Assembly (NCBI GenBank): GCA_051005375.1
Contig: JBPCJK010000079.1
Location: 1 to 37,987, forward strand
Source of the DNA: JADDRA01 sp051005375
GTDB lineage: Bacteria > Actinomycetota > Acidimicrobiia > Acidimicrobiales > CADCSY01
Direction of reading: 5' to 3'
Length of the DNA stretch: 37,987 bases
In this document: positions 31,176 through 37,987 of the stretch, one piece after another
How the letters are laid out: every line of letters begins with the position of its first letter
Numbering within the stretch: position 1 is the first letter of the stretch
Notes under the pieces: generated by a model
What the model was told of the DNA's origin: nothing
What the model saw: only the letters and a program-made list of their open reading frames with translations
Database searches by the model: none
Program-made: the position numbers and the translations under genes

Positions 31176-31898
31176 CTAGCTGGGCGAGCCCGAGGACGAC
31201 ACCCTTTGTGACCGGTCCCTGTAGTACTGACCCATGGTGGCGTTGGCCTCCAGGATCGAGTCAAGGGCATCGACCACGTCGGGCCAGGAGGCACCGGGGA
31301 TGGCGGTGTAGAGCTCTTCATCGCGCAAGCCGGTGGCGATGCGGTTGCCGGCGCACCCCAGGCTCATGGCCGCCTGGCCAAAGCCCATGGTGAGGGGCAG
31401 CACCGCACATCCTGGCCGGCCGATGCTGGGCGCAGCCATCGGCGTGACCCCGGCCCTGAGCGCCGCTTCTTGGACCAGCATTGCCTGGGCCGGCGTGGAC
31501 GCCACCACCACGACGTCGGGGTCGAAGGGTACACCTCCGGCCGGCCCGTAGGCGATGTAGCGGGGAGCGGTGGCCACCGTGGGGATCGCCGGGATCTCGG
31601 CGGGATCGACGTAGCCGGCACCGGCCATGAGCTCGACTGCGGCGGTCAGCTCGCCTGCCCGTTCCTCGGGCAGGGTGATCCCGTGCACGTGGCTGCCGAC
31701 GGCGCAGTTGTAGTGGTCAGCGGGCACCGTGTAAAAGGTCCTGCCCTGGCGGGCCTCGTTCCAGAACACACATCCAGCGGCAACCTCCCCCCCGTCCCAG
31801 GCAGCCACCCCTTCCGGTGGTTCTTGCTGAAAAAAGGCGATGGCGACCGGTTGGCCATCGAGTCCGAGGGAACCTCCGATGTCAGCGGAGTGGAACAT
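31176..31898 (-). CDS. DUF169 family protein
   Basis: The ATG at 31898 is chosen because AGGAGA lies 7 to 8 bases before it; the product has 240 residues beginning MFHSADIGGSLGLDGQPVAI. DUF169 blocks are AGCVFWNEARQGRTFYTVPA, DHYNCAVGSHVHGI, PRYIAYGPAGGVPFDPDVVV, IGRPGCAVLPLTMGFGQAAM and SLGCAGNRIATGLRDEELY. Three conserved cysteines (in GCVFW, YNCAVG and LGCAGNR) could bind a metal or cluster. The function is unknown. It is upstream of, and on the same strand as, the zinc operon, with a 66-bp gap holding a promoter candidate, so co-regulation is possible but unproved. Confidence 0.85.
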   Translation of the reverse strand: MFHSADIGGSLGLDGQPVAIAFFQQEPPEGVAAWDGGEVAAGCVFWNEARQGRTFYTVPADHYNCAVGSHVHGITLPEERAGELTAAVELMAGAGYVDPAEIPAIPTVATAPRYIAYGPAGGVPFDPDVVVVASTPAQAMLVQEAALRAGVTPMAAPSIGRPGCAVLPLTMGFGQAAMSLGCAGNRIATGLRDEELYTAIPGASWPDVVDALDSILEANATMGQYYRDRSQRVSSSGSPS

Positions 31899-32016
31899 GT
31901 GACTTCTCCTGGTGTGAGAGCGAACTTCCGGACTGGTCTGTTGGCCCGCCATCCTCGCGCTGGGCCTGCTCTGTGCCTGGTTCAGCACACCTGCGGCCGG
32001 TGGCCTGGTCGCCGCG

Positions 32017-32799
32017 CTACCCCGTCGCCCGTCCGTCGATATGGGACAACCCGGTTGCCGGCACCTTAGTGACCACGGGCCCGACCCCGGCCAAGGGCGG
32101 CCGATGCGGTGCCGAGGCGACGAGGAAACCGACGAAGAGGATGGTGATGCCCACGGTCAGGGTGACGGCGAACGCCTGCATCTCGCCGAGGACGCTGTTG
32201 AGCAGGCCACTGGCGCTCAGGGTGGCGGTGCCGGCGGCGATCAGAAGGTTCCCTATGGCCAACCTGGCCGGCGGCACGGGGGTGCCCGGGGCATCGGATC
32301 GGCGGCGCCGCGCCAAGCGGGCCGCGCTCCAGGCCGCACCCACAAAGACCACCGAGGCACCCGCAGCGCTGGCCACAGCGGCGAGGATGCGGGGCAGAGG
32401 GCCGAACACGTCGCTGCCCTGGGGCAGCAGGCCAGGGTCGATGGTGCCGCGCAGCGGGGCCACCAGCACCACCCCGGCGGCAAAGGCTCCGCCCAGGGCC
32501 ACGGCTGCGCCGATGCGGTCACCTCGCTCCTGGCCAGCCAGGAGGTATACGGTCCCAAGGGCGAGGAAAGGGACGTTGAGCACGGCCCCGAACAGGTAGA
32601 AGAGCCGGAACGAGGTGCCGTCCCAACCCAGCGCCGCCCCCGCCCACAGCGCCAGTGAGCCGCAGGCGAAGAACAGCAGGGAGAGGCTCCACGCCAGTTC
32701 GTGACGACGACGCCGAGTCAGCCACCGCTCGTAGGTCGAAGCCGAAAAAGCCAGAGCCACCAGCGTGGCGGTGGCCGCGAGCGCCAGGGTCAGCGTCAT
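32017..32799 (-). CDS. Seven-helix membrane protein of unknown function
   Basis: The 260-residue protein starts at 32799 (MTLTLALAATATLVALAFSA). Hydrophobic segments occur at about residues 2-20, 35-58, 65-85, 95-115, 135-158, 180-203 and 210-230, giving about seven helices. A YERWLTRRRRHELAWSLSLL loop follows the first and an AARLARRRRSDAP loop precedes the sixth; both are positive and so probably inside. No catalytic motif is seen. Similar proteins are common in Acidimicrobiia but have no known role. It stands alone, divergent from rex across 98 bp. Confidence 0.75.
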   Translation of the reverse strand: MTLTLALAATATLVALAFSASTYERWLTRRRRHELAWSLSLLFFACGSLALWAGAALGWDGTSFRLFYLFGAVLNVPFLALGTVYLLAGQERGDRIGAAVALGGAFAAGVVLVAPLRGTIDPGLLPQGSDVFGPLPRILAAVASAAGASVVFVGAAWSAARLARRRRSDAPGTPVPPARLAIGNLLIAAGTATLSASGLLNSVLGEMQAFAVTLTVGITILFVGFLVASAPHRPPLAGVGPVVTKVPATGLSHIDGRATG

Positions 32800-32897
32800 C
32801 CCACTTCCGAGGATAGGGGCCAGGCACAGGCAAGGCGCGGTCGTGTCTCTGCTCGTGCCTTTGTGAAAGCGGTCCGCTCGCCGCTACTCTCCTCTTC

Positions 32898-33602
32898 GTG
32901 ACGGCTCGACGGCCTCGCCGCCGCATCCCCGAGGCCACTGTGGCCCGCCTGCCCCTCTACCTTCGCAGCCTGCTGGAGCTGGCAGCCAGCGATACGGCGA
33001 CCATCTCGTCGGAGCGGTTGGCAGAGATGGGGGGCGTCAACGCCGCCAAGGTCCGCAAGGACCTCTCCTACCTGGGCTCCTACGGGACTCGGGGTGTCGG
33101 CTACGACGTCCAGTACCTGCTGTTCCAGATGAGCAGGGAGCTCGGTCTCACCCAGGACTGGCCGGTGGTGATCGTGGGGGTGGGCAACCTGGGCCACGCC
33201 CTGGCCAACTACCGCGGCTTCAGCGATCGGGGCTTTCCCGTGGGTGCCTTGGTCGACATCGACCCGGCCAAGGTGGGCGAGCGGGTCGGGGACCTGGTGA
33301 TCCGGGGCATCGGCGATCTGGCCGCCATCGTCGCTGAGCTGGGGGCGTCGATCGGAGTGGTGGCCACGCCGGCGTCGGTGGCTCAGGAGGTGGCCGACAG
33401 GTTGGTGGCCGCCGGGATCAAGTCGATCCTCAACTTCGCCCCCGCCATGGTCGCGGTGCCGGCCGACGTCTCGCTGCGCAAGGTCGATCTCGCCATCGAG
33501 CTCCAGATCCTCAGCTTCTACCAGCAGCGACGTCTGGCACCACTGGTGACGGTGCCGCCCGGGGCACCGTCCTTTGTCAATGGCTACACCGGCTGCGAAT
33601 GA
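32898..33602 (+). CDS. rex: Redox-sensing transcriptional repressor Rex
   Basis: The 234-residue protein starts at GTG 32898. The N-terminal winged helix has PEATVARLPLYLRSLLELA, TISSERLAEMGGVNAAKVRK and DLSYLGSYGTRGVGYDV; the Rossmann domain has VVIVGVGNLGHALANYRGFS and VALVDIDPAKVG-type GALVDIDPAKVGERVG; the end AIELQILSFYQQ is the swapped helix. Rex leaves DNA when NADH/NAD+ rises, freeing respiratory and fermentative genes. A single TTGTGAA half site at 32861 may be part of its own operator, but the second half (TTCACAA) is absent. It begins the rex-hemA-hemC-cobA/hemD cluster typical of Actinobacteria. Confidence 0.95.
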   Translation: MTARRPRRRIPEATVARLPLYLRSLLELAASDTATISSERLAEMGGVNAAKVRKDLSYLGSYGTRGVGYDVQYLLFQMSRELGLTQDWPVVIVGVGNLGHALANYRGFSDRGFPVGALVDIDPAKVGERVGDLVIRGIGDLAAIVAELGASIGVVATPASVAQEVADRLVAAGIKSILNFAPAMVAVPADVSLRKVDLAIELQILSFYQQRRLAPLVTVPPGAPSFVNGYTGCE

Positions 33603-33643
33603 GCATGGAGAGAGCGCCGACCGACCGGCCACCCCCTTCTCAG

Positions 33644-33658
33644 GCAACCTCTGGTTGC
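33644..33658. promoter_or_regulatory. Small perfect hairpin upstream of hemA
   Basis: GCAACC-TCT-GGTTGC (33644-33658) is a perfect 6-bp inverted repeat with a 3-nt loop in the 141-bp gap between rex and hemA. It has no T-run, so a strong terminator is unlikely. It could be an attenuating hairpin or an operator. Confidence 0.25.
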
Positions 33659-33743
33659 ACGATGATTCGTTCTCGGGGATGCTGGACCCAGCCAAGGAGC
33701 TGAAAGGAACTGCGGGAGCCGAGGAAAGGTAGCGCCACTCCAG

Positions 33744-34994
33744 GTGTCAGTGATCGTCGTCGGGCTCAACCATCGCAACGTGCCCCTCGAGCTGCTCGAG
33801 CGGATGAGCGTATCGCGCCAGGGCACGCCCAAGGCGCTGTACGACCTCATGACCCGGGACAACGTCACCGAGGCGGTTTTGATCTCCACCTGCAACCGCA
33901 CTGAGATATACGCCAACGCCGAGCGCTTCCACGGCGCGGTGGGCGACATATGCGATTTCCTCGTCGGCCTCAGCTCGCTCGCTCCCGAGGACTTCGCCGA
34001 CCACCTGTACCAGTTCCACGACACCGGCGCCGTCGCCCATCTGTTCACCGTGACCGCCGGCCTTGATTCAGCGGTGCTCGGGGAGAGCGAGGTCCTCGCC
34101 CAGGTGAAAGGGGCGTGGGAGTTGGCAGCCGCCGAGGGTGCCGCCGGCCCTGTGCTCAACATGCTCTTCCGCCACGCCTTGGGGGTGGGCAAGCGGGTGC
34201 GCACGGAGACGGCCATCTCCCGTCGCATCACCTCCCTCTCCCAAGCGGCCGTGGCCCTCGCCGCCCAGCACCTCGGAGGCCTACAGGGCCGGCGGGTCCT
34301 GGTCCTCGGTGCCGGCGAGACCGGTGGGGGCATGATGGCATCGCTGGCCCAGTCCGGTGTCGCCGAGCTGCTGGTGGCCAATCGGACCTGGGAGCGGGCC
34401 GAGGCCCTGGCAGTCAAGGTCGGCGGTCGGGCGCTGCGACTCAGCCAGCTGGGCCGGGCCCTGACCGACGTCGATGTGCTGCTGACCTCCACCGGCGCGG
34501 CATCGGTGCTCGTCGACCACGGTGATCTCGAGCCGGTGATGGCGATCCGCGGGGGCCGGCCCCTGTTGATCGTCGACGTGGCCGTGCCTCGTGACGTCGA
34601 GCCTGGTGTGGCTGATCTGTCCGGAGTGACGCTGCTGGACATGGACGACATCCGGGCCTTCGCCGAGGATGGTGTGGCCGAGCGTCGGCGAGAGGTGGGC
34701 AGGGCTCGCGACCTCATCGACGACGAGGTGTGCCGTTATCGCGAGGCGGTGAGCGCCCGGCAGATGGCCCCCCTGGTAACCGCCCTGCGCAGCCGGGTCG
34801 ACACGTTGCGCGCCACCGAAGTGGAGCGCCTGGGCCGGCGCCTGGAGCCTGCGCAACGCGACCTGGTCGATGCCGTGGCCAGGGCAGTGATGGCCAAGTT
34901 GCTGCACGAGCCGACCGTCCGTCTCAAGGAGGCAGCCGGCTCCCTGCGGGGTGAGCGCCTCTCCGAGGCCATGCGGGAGCTGTTTGATCTGTAA
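33744..34994 (+). CDS. hemA: Glutamyl-tRNA reductase
   Basis: The 416-residue enzyme starts at GTG 33744, with GGAAAGG about 15 bp upstream. It reduces glutamyl-tRNA to glutamate-1-semialdehyde with NADPH, the first step of C5-pathway tetrapyrrole synthesis. The catalytic cysteine is in ISTCNRTEIYA (Cys50). AGLDSAVLGESEVLAQVKGA, GKRVRTETAISRRITSLSQA, the NADPH site VLVLGAGETGGGMMASL and the C-terminal dimer helix are all in place. It is preceded by rex, linking heme supply to redox state, and followed 67 bp later by hemC. Confidence 0.96.
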   Translation: MSVIVVGLNHRNVPLELLERMSVSRQGTPKALYDLMTRDNVTEAVLISTCNRTEIYANAERFHGAVGDICDFLVGLSSLAPEDFADHLYQFHDTGAVAHLFTVTAGLDSAVLGESEVLAQVKGAWELAAAEGAAGPVLNMLFRHALGVGKRVRTETAISRRITSLSQAAVALAAQHLGGLQGRRVLVLGAGETGGGMMASLAQSGVAELLVANRTWERAEALAVKVGGRALRLSQLGRALTDVDVLLTSTGAASVLVDHGDLEPVMAIRGGRPLLIVDVAVPRDVEPGVADLSGVTLLDMDDIRAFAEDGVAERRREVGRARDLIDDEVCRYREAVSARQMAPLVTALRSRVDTLRATEVERLGRRLEPAQRDLVDAVARAVMAKLLHEPTVRLKEAAGSLRGERLSEAMRELFDL

Positions 34995-35061
34995 GGCGGT
35001 GCGTCCAACGGGCTGCCCTGGTCCCAACTGGGGGCCAACCGGCCCGGCATAGGGTGGTTCG

Positions 35062-36036
35062 ATGACCCAGGGACTGCCGGACCGGCTGCGGATCGCCACC
35101 CGGGGCAGCGCCCTGGCTCGCTGGCAGGCCGACCACGTGGCTTCCCTGTTGCGAAGTGCCCACCACGGCCTGGTGGTCGACCTGGTGGTCATCGACACCC
35201 TCGGAGACCGGGCCCTCGACCAACCCATCTGGGAGTTGGGTGGACAGGGCGTCTTCGTCAAGGAGGTGCAGGCGGCAGTGCTCGACGGGCGGGCCGATGT
35301 CGCCGTCCACTCTGCCAAGGACCTTCCTTCGTCTCCCTCGCTGTGCCCCGCTGGCCTCTCCATCTCCGCCGTGCCTGAGCGGGCCGACGCTCGTGACGCG
35401 CTGGTGGGCTTGCCCCTCGACCTGATCCCGTCCGGGGGGGTGGTGGCCACGGGGTCCACCCGCCGCCGGGCCCAGTTGGCCGACCTTCGGCCCGATCTCA
35501 CCTTCACCGGCCTGCGAGGGAACATCGACACTCGCCTCGCCCTGGTGGCGACGGTCTCGGCGGTGGTGATGGCGGTCGCCGCCCTGGACCGGCTGGGCCG
35601 CCGCCACGAGGTCGCCGAGGTGTTGGCGCCGGCGGTGATGGTCCCCCAGGTGGGCCAGGGCGCTCTGGCCGCCGAGTGCCGAGTCGACGACGAGGCGTCA
35701 GCCGCGCTGTTGGCCACCATCGAGCACCAGCCCTCACGCCGGGCGGTGGAAGCTGAACGGGGCTTTCTGGCCACCTTGGGAGGAGGCTGCGAACTTCCCG
35801 CCGGGGCCTACGCCGTGGAGGAACCCGATGGTCGACTGTGGCTGCGGGCGGTGCTCGCCACCCTCGACGGCCGTATCGTCCTGCGCGACGAGGCGATCGG
35901 CGAGCGGCACGAGGAGCCGAGTGCTCTGGGACGGCATCTGGGCGAGCACCTTCTGGAAGCCGGAGGCGGCAGGGCGCTTCTCGCCGACGCCGGCGCCCTC
36001 ACCCTCGGGATGCCAGGTCCCAAGAGCAGCCGTTGA
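35062..36036 (+). CDS. hemC: Hydroxymethylbilane synthase (porphobilinogen deaminase)
   Basis: The 324-residue enzyme joins four porphobilinogens into hydroxymethylbilane on a dipyrromethane cofactor. RIATRGSALARWQADHVASL opens the protein; GVFVKEVQAAVLDGRADVAV then HSAKDLPS carries the catalytic Asp region; GSTRRRAQLADLRPDLTFTG and LRGNIDTRLA hold the substrate-binding arginines; VPQVGQGALAAECR follows. The cofactor cysteine is in LGGGCELPAGAYA (about residue 242). The length is normal. The next gene starts 50 bp later. Confidence 0.96.
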   Translation: MTQGLPDRLRIATRGSALARWQADHVASLLRSAHHGLVVDLVVIDTLGDRALDQPIWELGGQGVFVKEVQAAVLDGRADVAVHSAKDLPSSPSLCPAGLSISAVPERADARDALVGLPLDLIPSGGVVATGSTRRRAQLADLRPDLTFTGLRGNIDTRLALVATVSAVVMAVAALDRLGRRHEVAEVLAPAVMVPQVGQGALAAECRVDDEASAALLATIEHQPSRRAVEAERGFLATLGGGCELPAGAYAVEEPDGRLWLRAVLATLDGRIVLRDEAIGERHEEPSALGRHLGEHLLEAGGGRALLADAGALTLGMPGPKSSR

Positions 36037-36085
36037 CCACCCAAGGAGGGACCTCGGGTTCGGCGGCGGGCCAGTTGGCTCGGCG

Positions 36086-37552
36086 ATGACGGTGTTCCTG
36101 GTCGGCGCCGGGCCCGGTGATCCCGGCCTCTTGACCGTGCGCGGGGCCGAGGTGCTGGCCCGGGCTGACGCCGTAGTGCACGATCGGCTCTCGGTGGCAG
36201 CCCTGCTCGACCTGGCCCCCGAGAAGGCCGAGCGGATCAGCGTGGGCAAGACGCCCCGGGGCCCGAGCACGGCCCAGTCGGAGATCAACGCCCTGCTGGT
36301 CGATCTGGGCAGGGCGGGCCTGGAGGTGGTGCGGCTCAAGGGGGGCGACCCTTTCGTCTTCGCCCGCGGCGCTGAGGAAGCCGGGGCCCTCGCTGCTGCT
36401 GGTGTTCCCTTCGAGGTGGTTCCCGGAGTCAGCTCGGCCGTGGCCGTGCCCGCCTACGCCGGGGTACCGCTCACCGCCCGGGGCCTGACGACGTCGTTCA
36501 CCGTGGTCACCGGCCACGAGGACAGCCTCGGCGCCGGACGCACGGACTGGGAAGCCTTGGCTCGCACCGGCGGGACCATCGTGGTGCTCATGGGGGTCGC
36601 CACCCGAGCGAGCATCGCCGAGCGGCTCATGGCCGGAGGGCTGGCCCCGCACACCCCGGTGGCCTCGGTGCAGTGGGGCACCCGACCAGAGCAGCGGACC
36701 GTGCGTACGACCCTGTCCGACCTTGCCGCCACCCACCTCGAGCCGCCCTCGGTGATGGTGATCGGCAAGGTGGCCGGGCTCGAGTTGGGCTGGTACGAGC
36801 GGCTTGCGCTGTTCGGCCGATCAGTGGTCGTGACCCGTCCCCTGGCGCAGGCTCCAGCTCTGGCCGGTCGTTTGGCCGCCCTCGGGGCGCGGGCGGTCGG
36901 CCTTCCTTGCATCGAGATCGGCGAAGCCGCCGACGGCGGTGCACGGCTGCGGGCCGCCGCCGCCCACGTCGCCTCATACGACTGGTTGGTGTTCACCTCG
37001 GCCAACGCCGTCGAGCGGTTCCTGCCCTTGTTGCGGGATGCCCGGTCCTTGGGGACGGCCCGGGTCGCCGCCATCGGGCCGGGGACGGCCGAGGCCCTGG
37101 CCATCCATCGAGTGGTGGCTGATCTGATCCCCGAGCGGTTCGTGGCCGAGTCCCTGCTCCAGGCCTTCCCGCCACCCCCGGCGGGGGGTGGAAAGGTGTT
37201 GTTGCCCCGGGCGGCGACGGCTCGAGAAGTCCTACCCGAGGGGCTGCGGGCGGCAGGGTGGGAGGTCGACGTGGTCGAGGCCTATCGCACCCGGGCGGGT
37301 TCGCCGTCGCCGGCGGCCCTGCGGGCGGCGGCCGACGCCGACGCCATCACCTTCACCTCGTCATCTACGGTCACCGGCTTCCTCGACGTGGCCGGTCGCC
37401 ACGCCCTGCCGCCGTTGGTCGCCTGCATCGGCCCGGTGACCGCCGCCACCGCCCGTAAGCACGGGATCACCGTCGAGCTGGAGGCCGAGGTCCACACCAT
37501 CGACGGCCTGGTCGAGGCCCTGGCGGCGGCGCTTGGGCGCAAGCGAGGGTAG
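36086..37552 (+). CDS. Fused uroporphyrinogen-III C-methyltransferase / uroporphyrinogen-III synthase (CobA-HemD)
   Basis: The ATG at 36086 begins MTVFLVGAGPGDPGLLTVRG, the SUMT signature, giving 488 residues. Residues 1-240 are the methyltransferase: VVRLKGGDPFVFARGAEEAG, VVPGVSSAVAVPAYAGVPLT and MVIGKVAGL. Residues about 250-488 are the HemD synthase: VVVTRPLAQAPALAGRLAAL, YDWLVFTSANAVERFL, VAAIGPGTAEAL, ITFTSSSTVTGFLDVAGRH and VACIGPVTAATARKHG. The protein would close hydroxymethylbilane to uroporphyrinogen III and methylate it to precorrin-2, sending product toward siroheme or B12. The fusion is common in Actinobacteria and Firmicutes. Confidence 0.95.
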   Translation: MTVFLVGAGPGDPGLLTVRGAEVLARADAVVHDRLSVAALLDLAPEKAERISVGKTPRGPSTAQSEINALLVDLGRAGLEVVRLKGGDPFVFARGAEEAGALAAAGVPFEVVPGVSSAVAVPAYAGVPLTARGLTTSFTVVTGHEDSLGAGRTDWEALARTGGTIVVLMGVATRASIAERLMAGGLAPHTPVASVQWGTRPEQRTVRTTLSDLAATHLEPPSVMVIGKVAGLELGWYERLALFGRSVVVTRPLAQAPALAGRLAALGARAVGLPCIEIGEAADGGARLRAAAAHVASYDWLVFTSANAVERFLPLLRDARSLGTARVAAIGPGTAEALAIHRVVADLIPERFVAESLLQAFPPPPAGGGKVLLPRAATAREVLPEGLRAAGWEVDVVEAYRTRAGSPSPAALRAAADADAITFTSSSTVTGFLDVAGRHALPPLVACIGPVTAATARKHGITVELEAEVHTIDGLVEALAAALGRKRG

Positions 37553-37565
37553 GCCGATTGCGCCG

Positions 37566-37985
37566 TCAGCCCAGCCGGGCGGCGGCGGCGAACGCCAGCC
37601 CGCTGCTCGTGGCCACGGCCCCGAACAGGGCGAGGACCATCGTGCGAGTCTGGGAGGAGATGGCGGCGCCGAGCACCCGGTGGAGAGTGCCAACCAGGCG
37701 CTGCTCCATCTCACCCATCTCCGACCGCACCAGGGCGAACTCCGAGCTCACCTCAGACCGGAATTGGACCACCTCCGAGCGCACCAGGGCGAACTCGGCG
37801 CTCACCTCTGAGCGCACCAGGGCGAACTCGGCTTTGGTGGCAAGACCTTGAGCGTCGAGGTCGGCCCGAGTGGCTCCGAGGTCGGCCCGAGTGGCTCCGA
37901 GGTCGGCCCGAGTGGCTCCGAGGTCGGCCCGAGTGGCTCCGAGGTCGGCCCGAGTGGCTCCGAGGTCGGCCCGAGTGGCTCCGAG
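37566..37985 (-). CDS. Coiled-coil protein with C-terminal membrane helix, built on heptad DNA repeats; cut by window edge
   Basis: Read on the minus strand, the frame enters from the right edge as repeats of LGATRAD, continues ATKAEFALVRSEVSAEFALV, RSEVVQFRSEVSSEFALVRS, EMGEMEQRLVGTLHRVLG, and ends with a hydrophobic helix (TMVLALFGAVATSSGLAFAA) before the stop at 37566. It is a seven-residue periodic coiled coil anchored at its C-terminus, like DUF1640/CCDC90-type bacterial proteins of unknown role. An internal ATG at 37817 exists, but the repeats upstream stay in frame, so the true start is probably beyond the window. It converges with cobA-hemD, 13 bp apart. Confidence 0.7.
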   Translation of the reverse strand, partial: LGATRADLGATRADLGATRADLGATRADLGATRADLGATRADLDAQGLATKAEFALVRSEVSAEFALVRSEVVQFRSEVSSEFALVRSEMGEMEQRLVGTLHRVLGAAISSQTRTMVLALFGAVATSSGLAFAAAARLG

Positions 37986-37987
37986 GT
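37857..37987. repeat. Perfect 21-bp tandem repeat, six full copies plus a partial, running off the edge
   Basis: The unit GAGGTCGGCCCGAGTGGCTC (plus a final C, 21 bp) occurs six times in a row without a mismatch from 37857 to 37982, then five more bases to the window end. Each unit encodes one heptad, LGATRAD, of the minus-strand coiled coil. A related degenerate repeat (CGCACCAGGGCGAACTC) occurs three times just inside the gene at about 37726-37827. There are no spacers, so it is not CRISPR. The array may have ended the contig. Confidence 0.95.

Noticed and set aside
34281..35774. Minus-strand open frame across hemA/hemC
   Set aside because: It spans two well-supported heme genes and their gap with no recognisable protein features.
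37857..37987. CRISPR array
   Set aside because: The 21-bp units are contiguous with no spacers and translate into heptads of a coding frame.

Overview
The window is GC-rich, high-coding-density actinobacterial DNA. The best guess is an uncultured or little-studied member of class Acidimicrobiia or a neighbouring lineage. The support is the actinobacterial trio MSMEG_4193-type phosphomutase / DUF3090 / SCO1664 (23329-25171), the rex-hemA-hemC-cobA/hemD order (32898-37552), an F420-hydrogenase beta-type protein, frequent GTG starts and tightly overlapping operons. The taxon is an inference; no rRNA or tRNA gene is seen.

Layout. 1-2657: tail of a molybdopterin oxidoreductase, then a minus-strand acyl-CoA-ligase/DUF1269 pair. 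2.7-7.05 kb: a strikingly broken block holding a YnjB-like binding protein with a stop codon and five frame changes, a Rieske-oxygenase remnant, a frameshifted VapBC-type pair, and a frameshifted lipoprotein/PKD-like pair; only an ASH-domain protein is intact. 7.2-11.5 kb: ChaB/Rho_N protein, two peptide-transporter ATPases (OppD/OppF type) and a Tat-exported PhoD phosphatase. 11.6-15.1 kb: broken SRPBCC and DinB genes, a TatA-like stub, an intact VapBC pair flanked by palindromic direct repeats, and a PIMT-like methyltransferase. 15.2-18.8 kb: minus-strand operon of a family-5 binding lipoprotein and two DppB/DppC-type permeases, without ATPases. 18.9-23.3 kb: F420 beta-type protein, an unknown protein, a decayed MNT/HEPN pair, a TauE-type permease and a family-5 uracil-DNA glycosylase. 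23.3-25.2 kb: the phosphomutase trio. 25.2-28.9 kb: a secreted family-5 binding lipoprotein divergent from a MerR regulator fused to a whole family-5 binding-protein domain. 28.9-32.8 kb: Zur-like regulator, zinc-type ABC permease and ATPase, DUF169 protein and a seven-helix membrane protein. 32.9-37.6 kb: Rex and early tetrapyrrole synthesis. The right edge is a coiled-coil protein encoded by perfect 21-bp repeats.

The most exciting unit is 25190-28880. A cytoplasmic MerR-type regulator carries, as its sensor, a leaderless paralogue of the extracytoplasmic binding protein encoded divergently 85 bp away. A 20-bp MerR/SoxR-like dyad lies between them, overlapping a TTGACC -35 hexamer that reads toward the transport gene. 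The simplest reading is a transporter whose own solute receptor was duplicated and captured as a transcription-factor sensor. This resembles SgrR in architecture but uses a different DNA-binding family.

Second theme: frame disruptions are concentrated in accessory genes (at least 16 single-base events plus one stop), while roughly 25 kb of other genes read through cleanly. Either these are patches of poor assembly or a real set of decaying genes; reads would decide.
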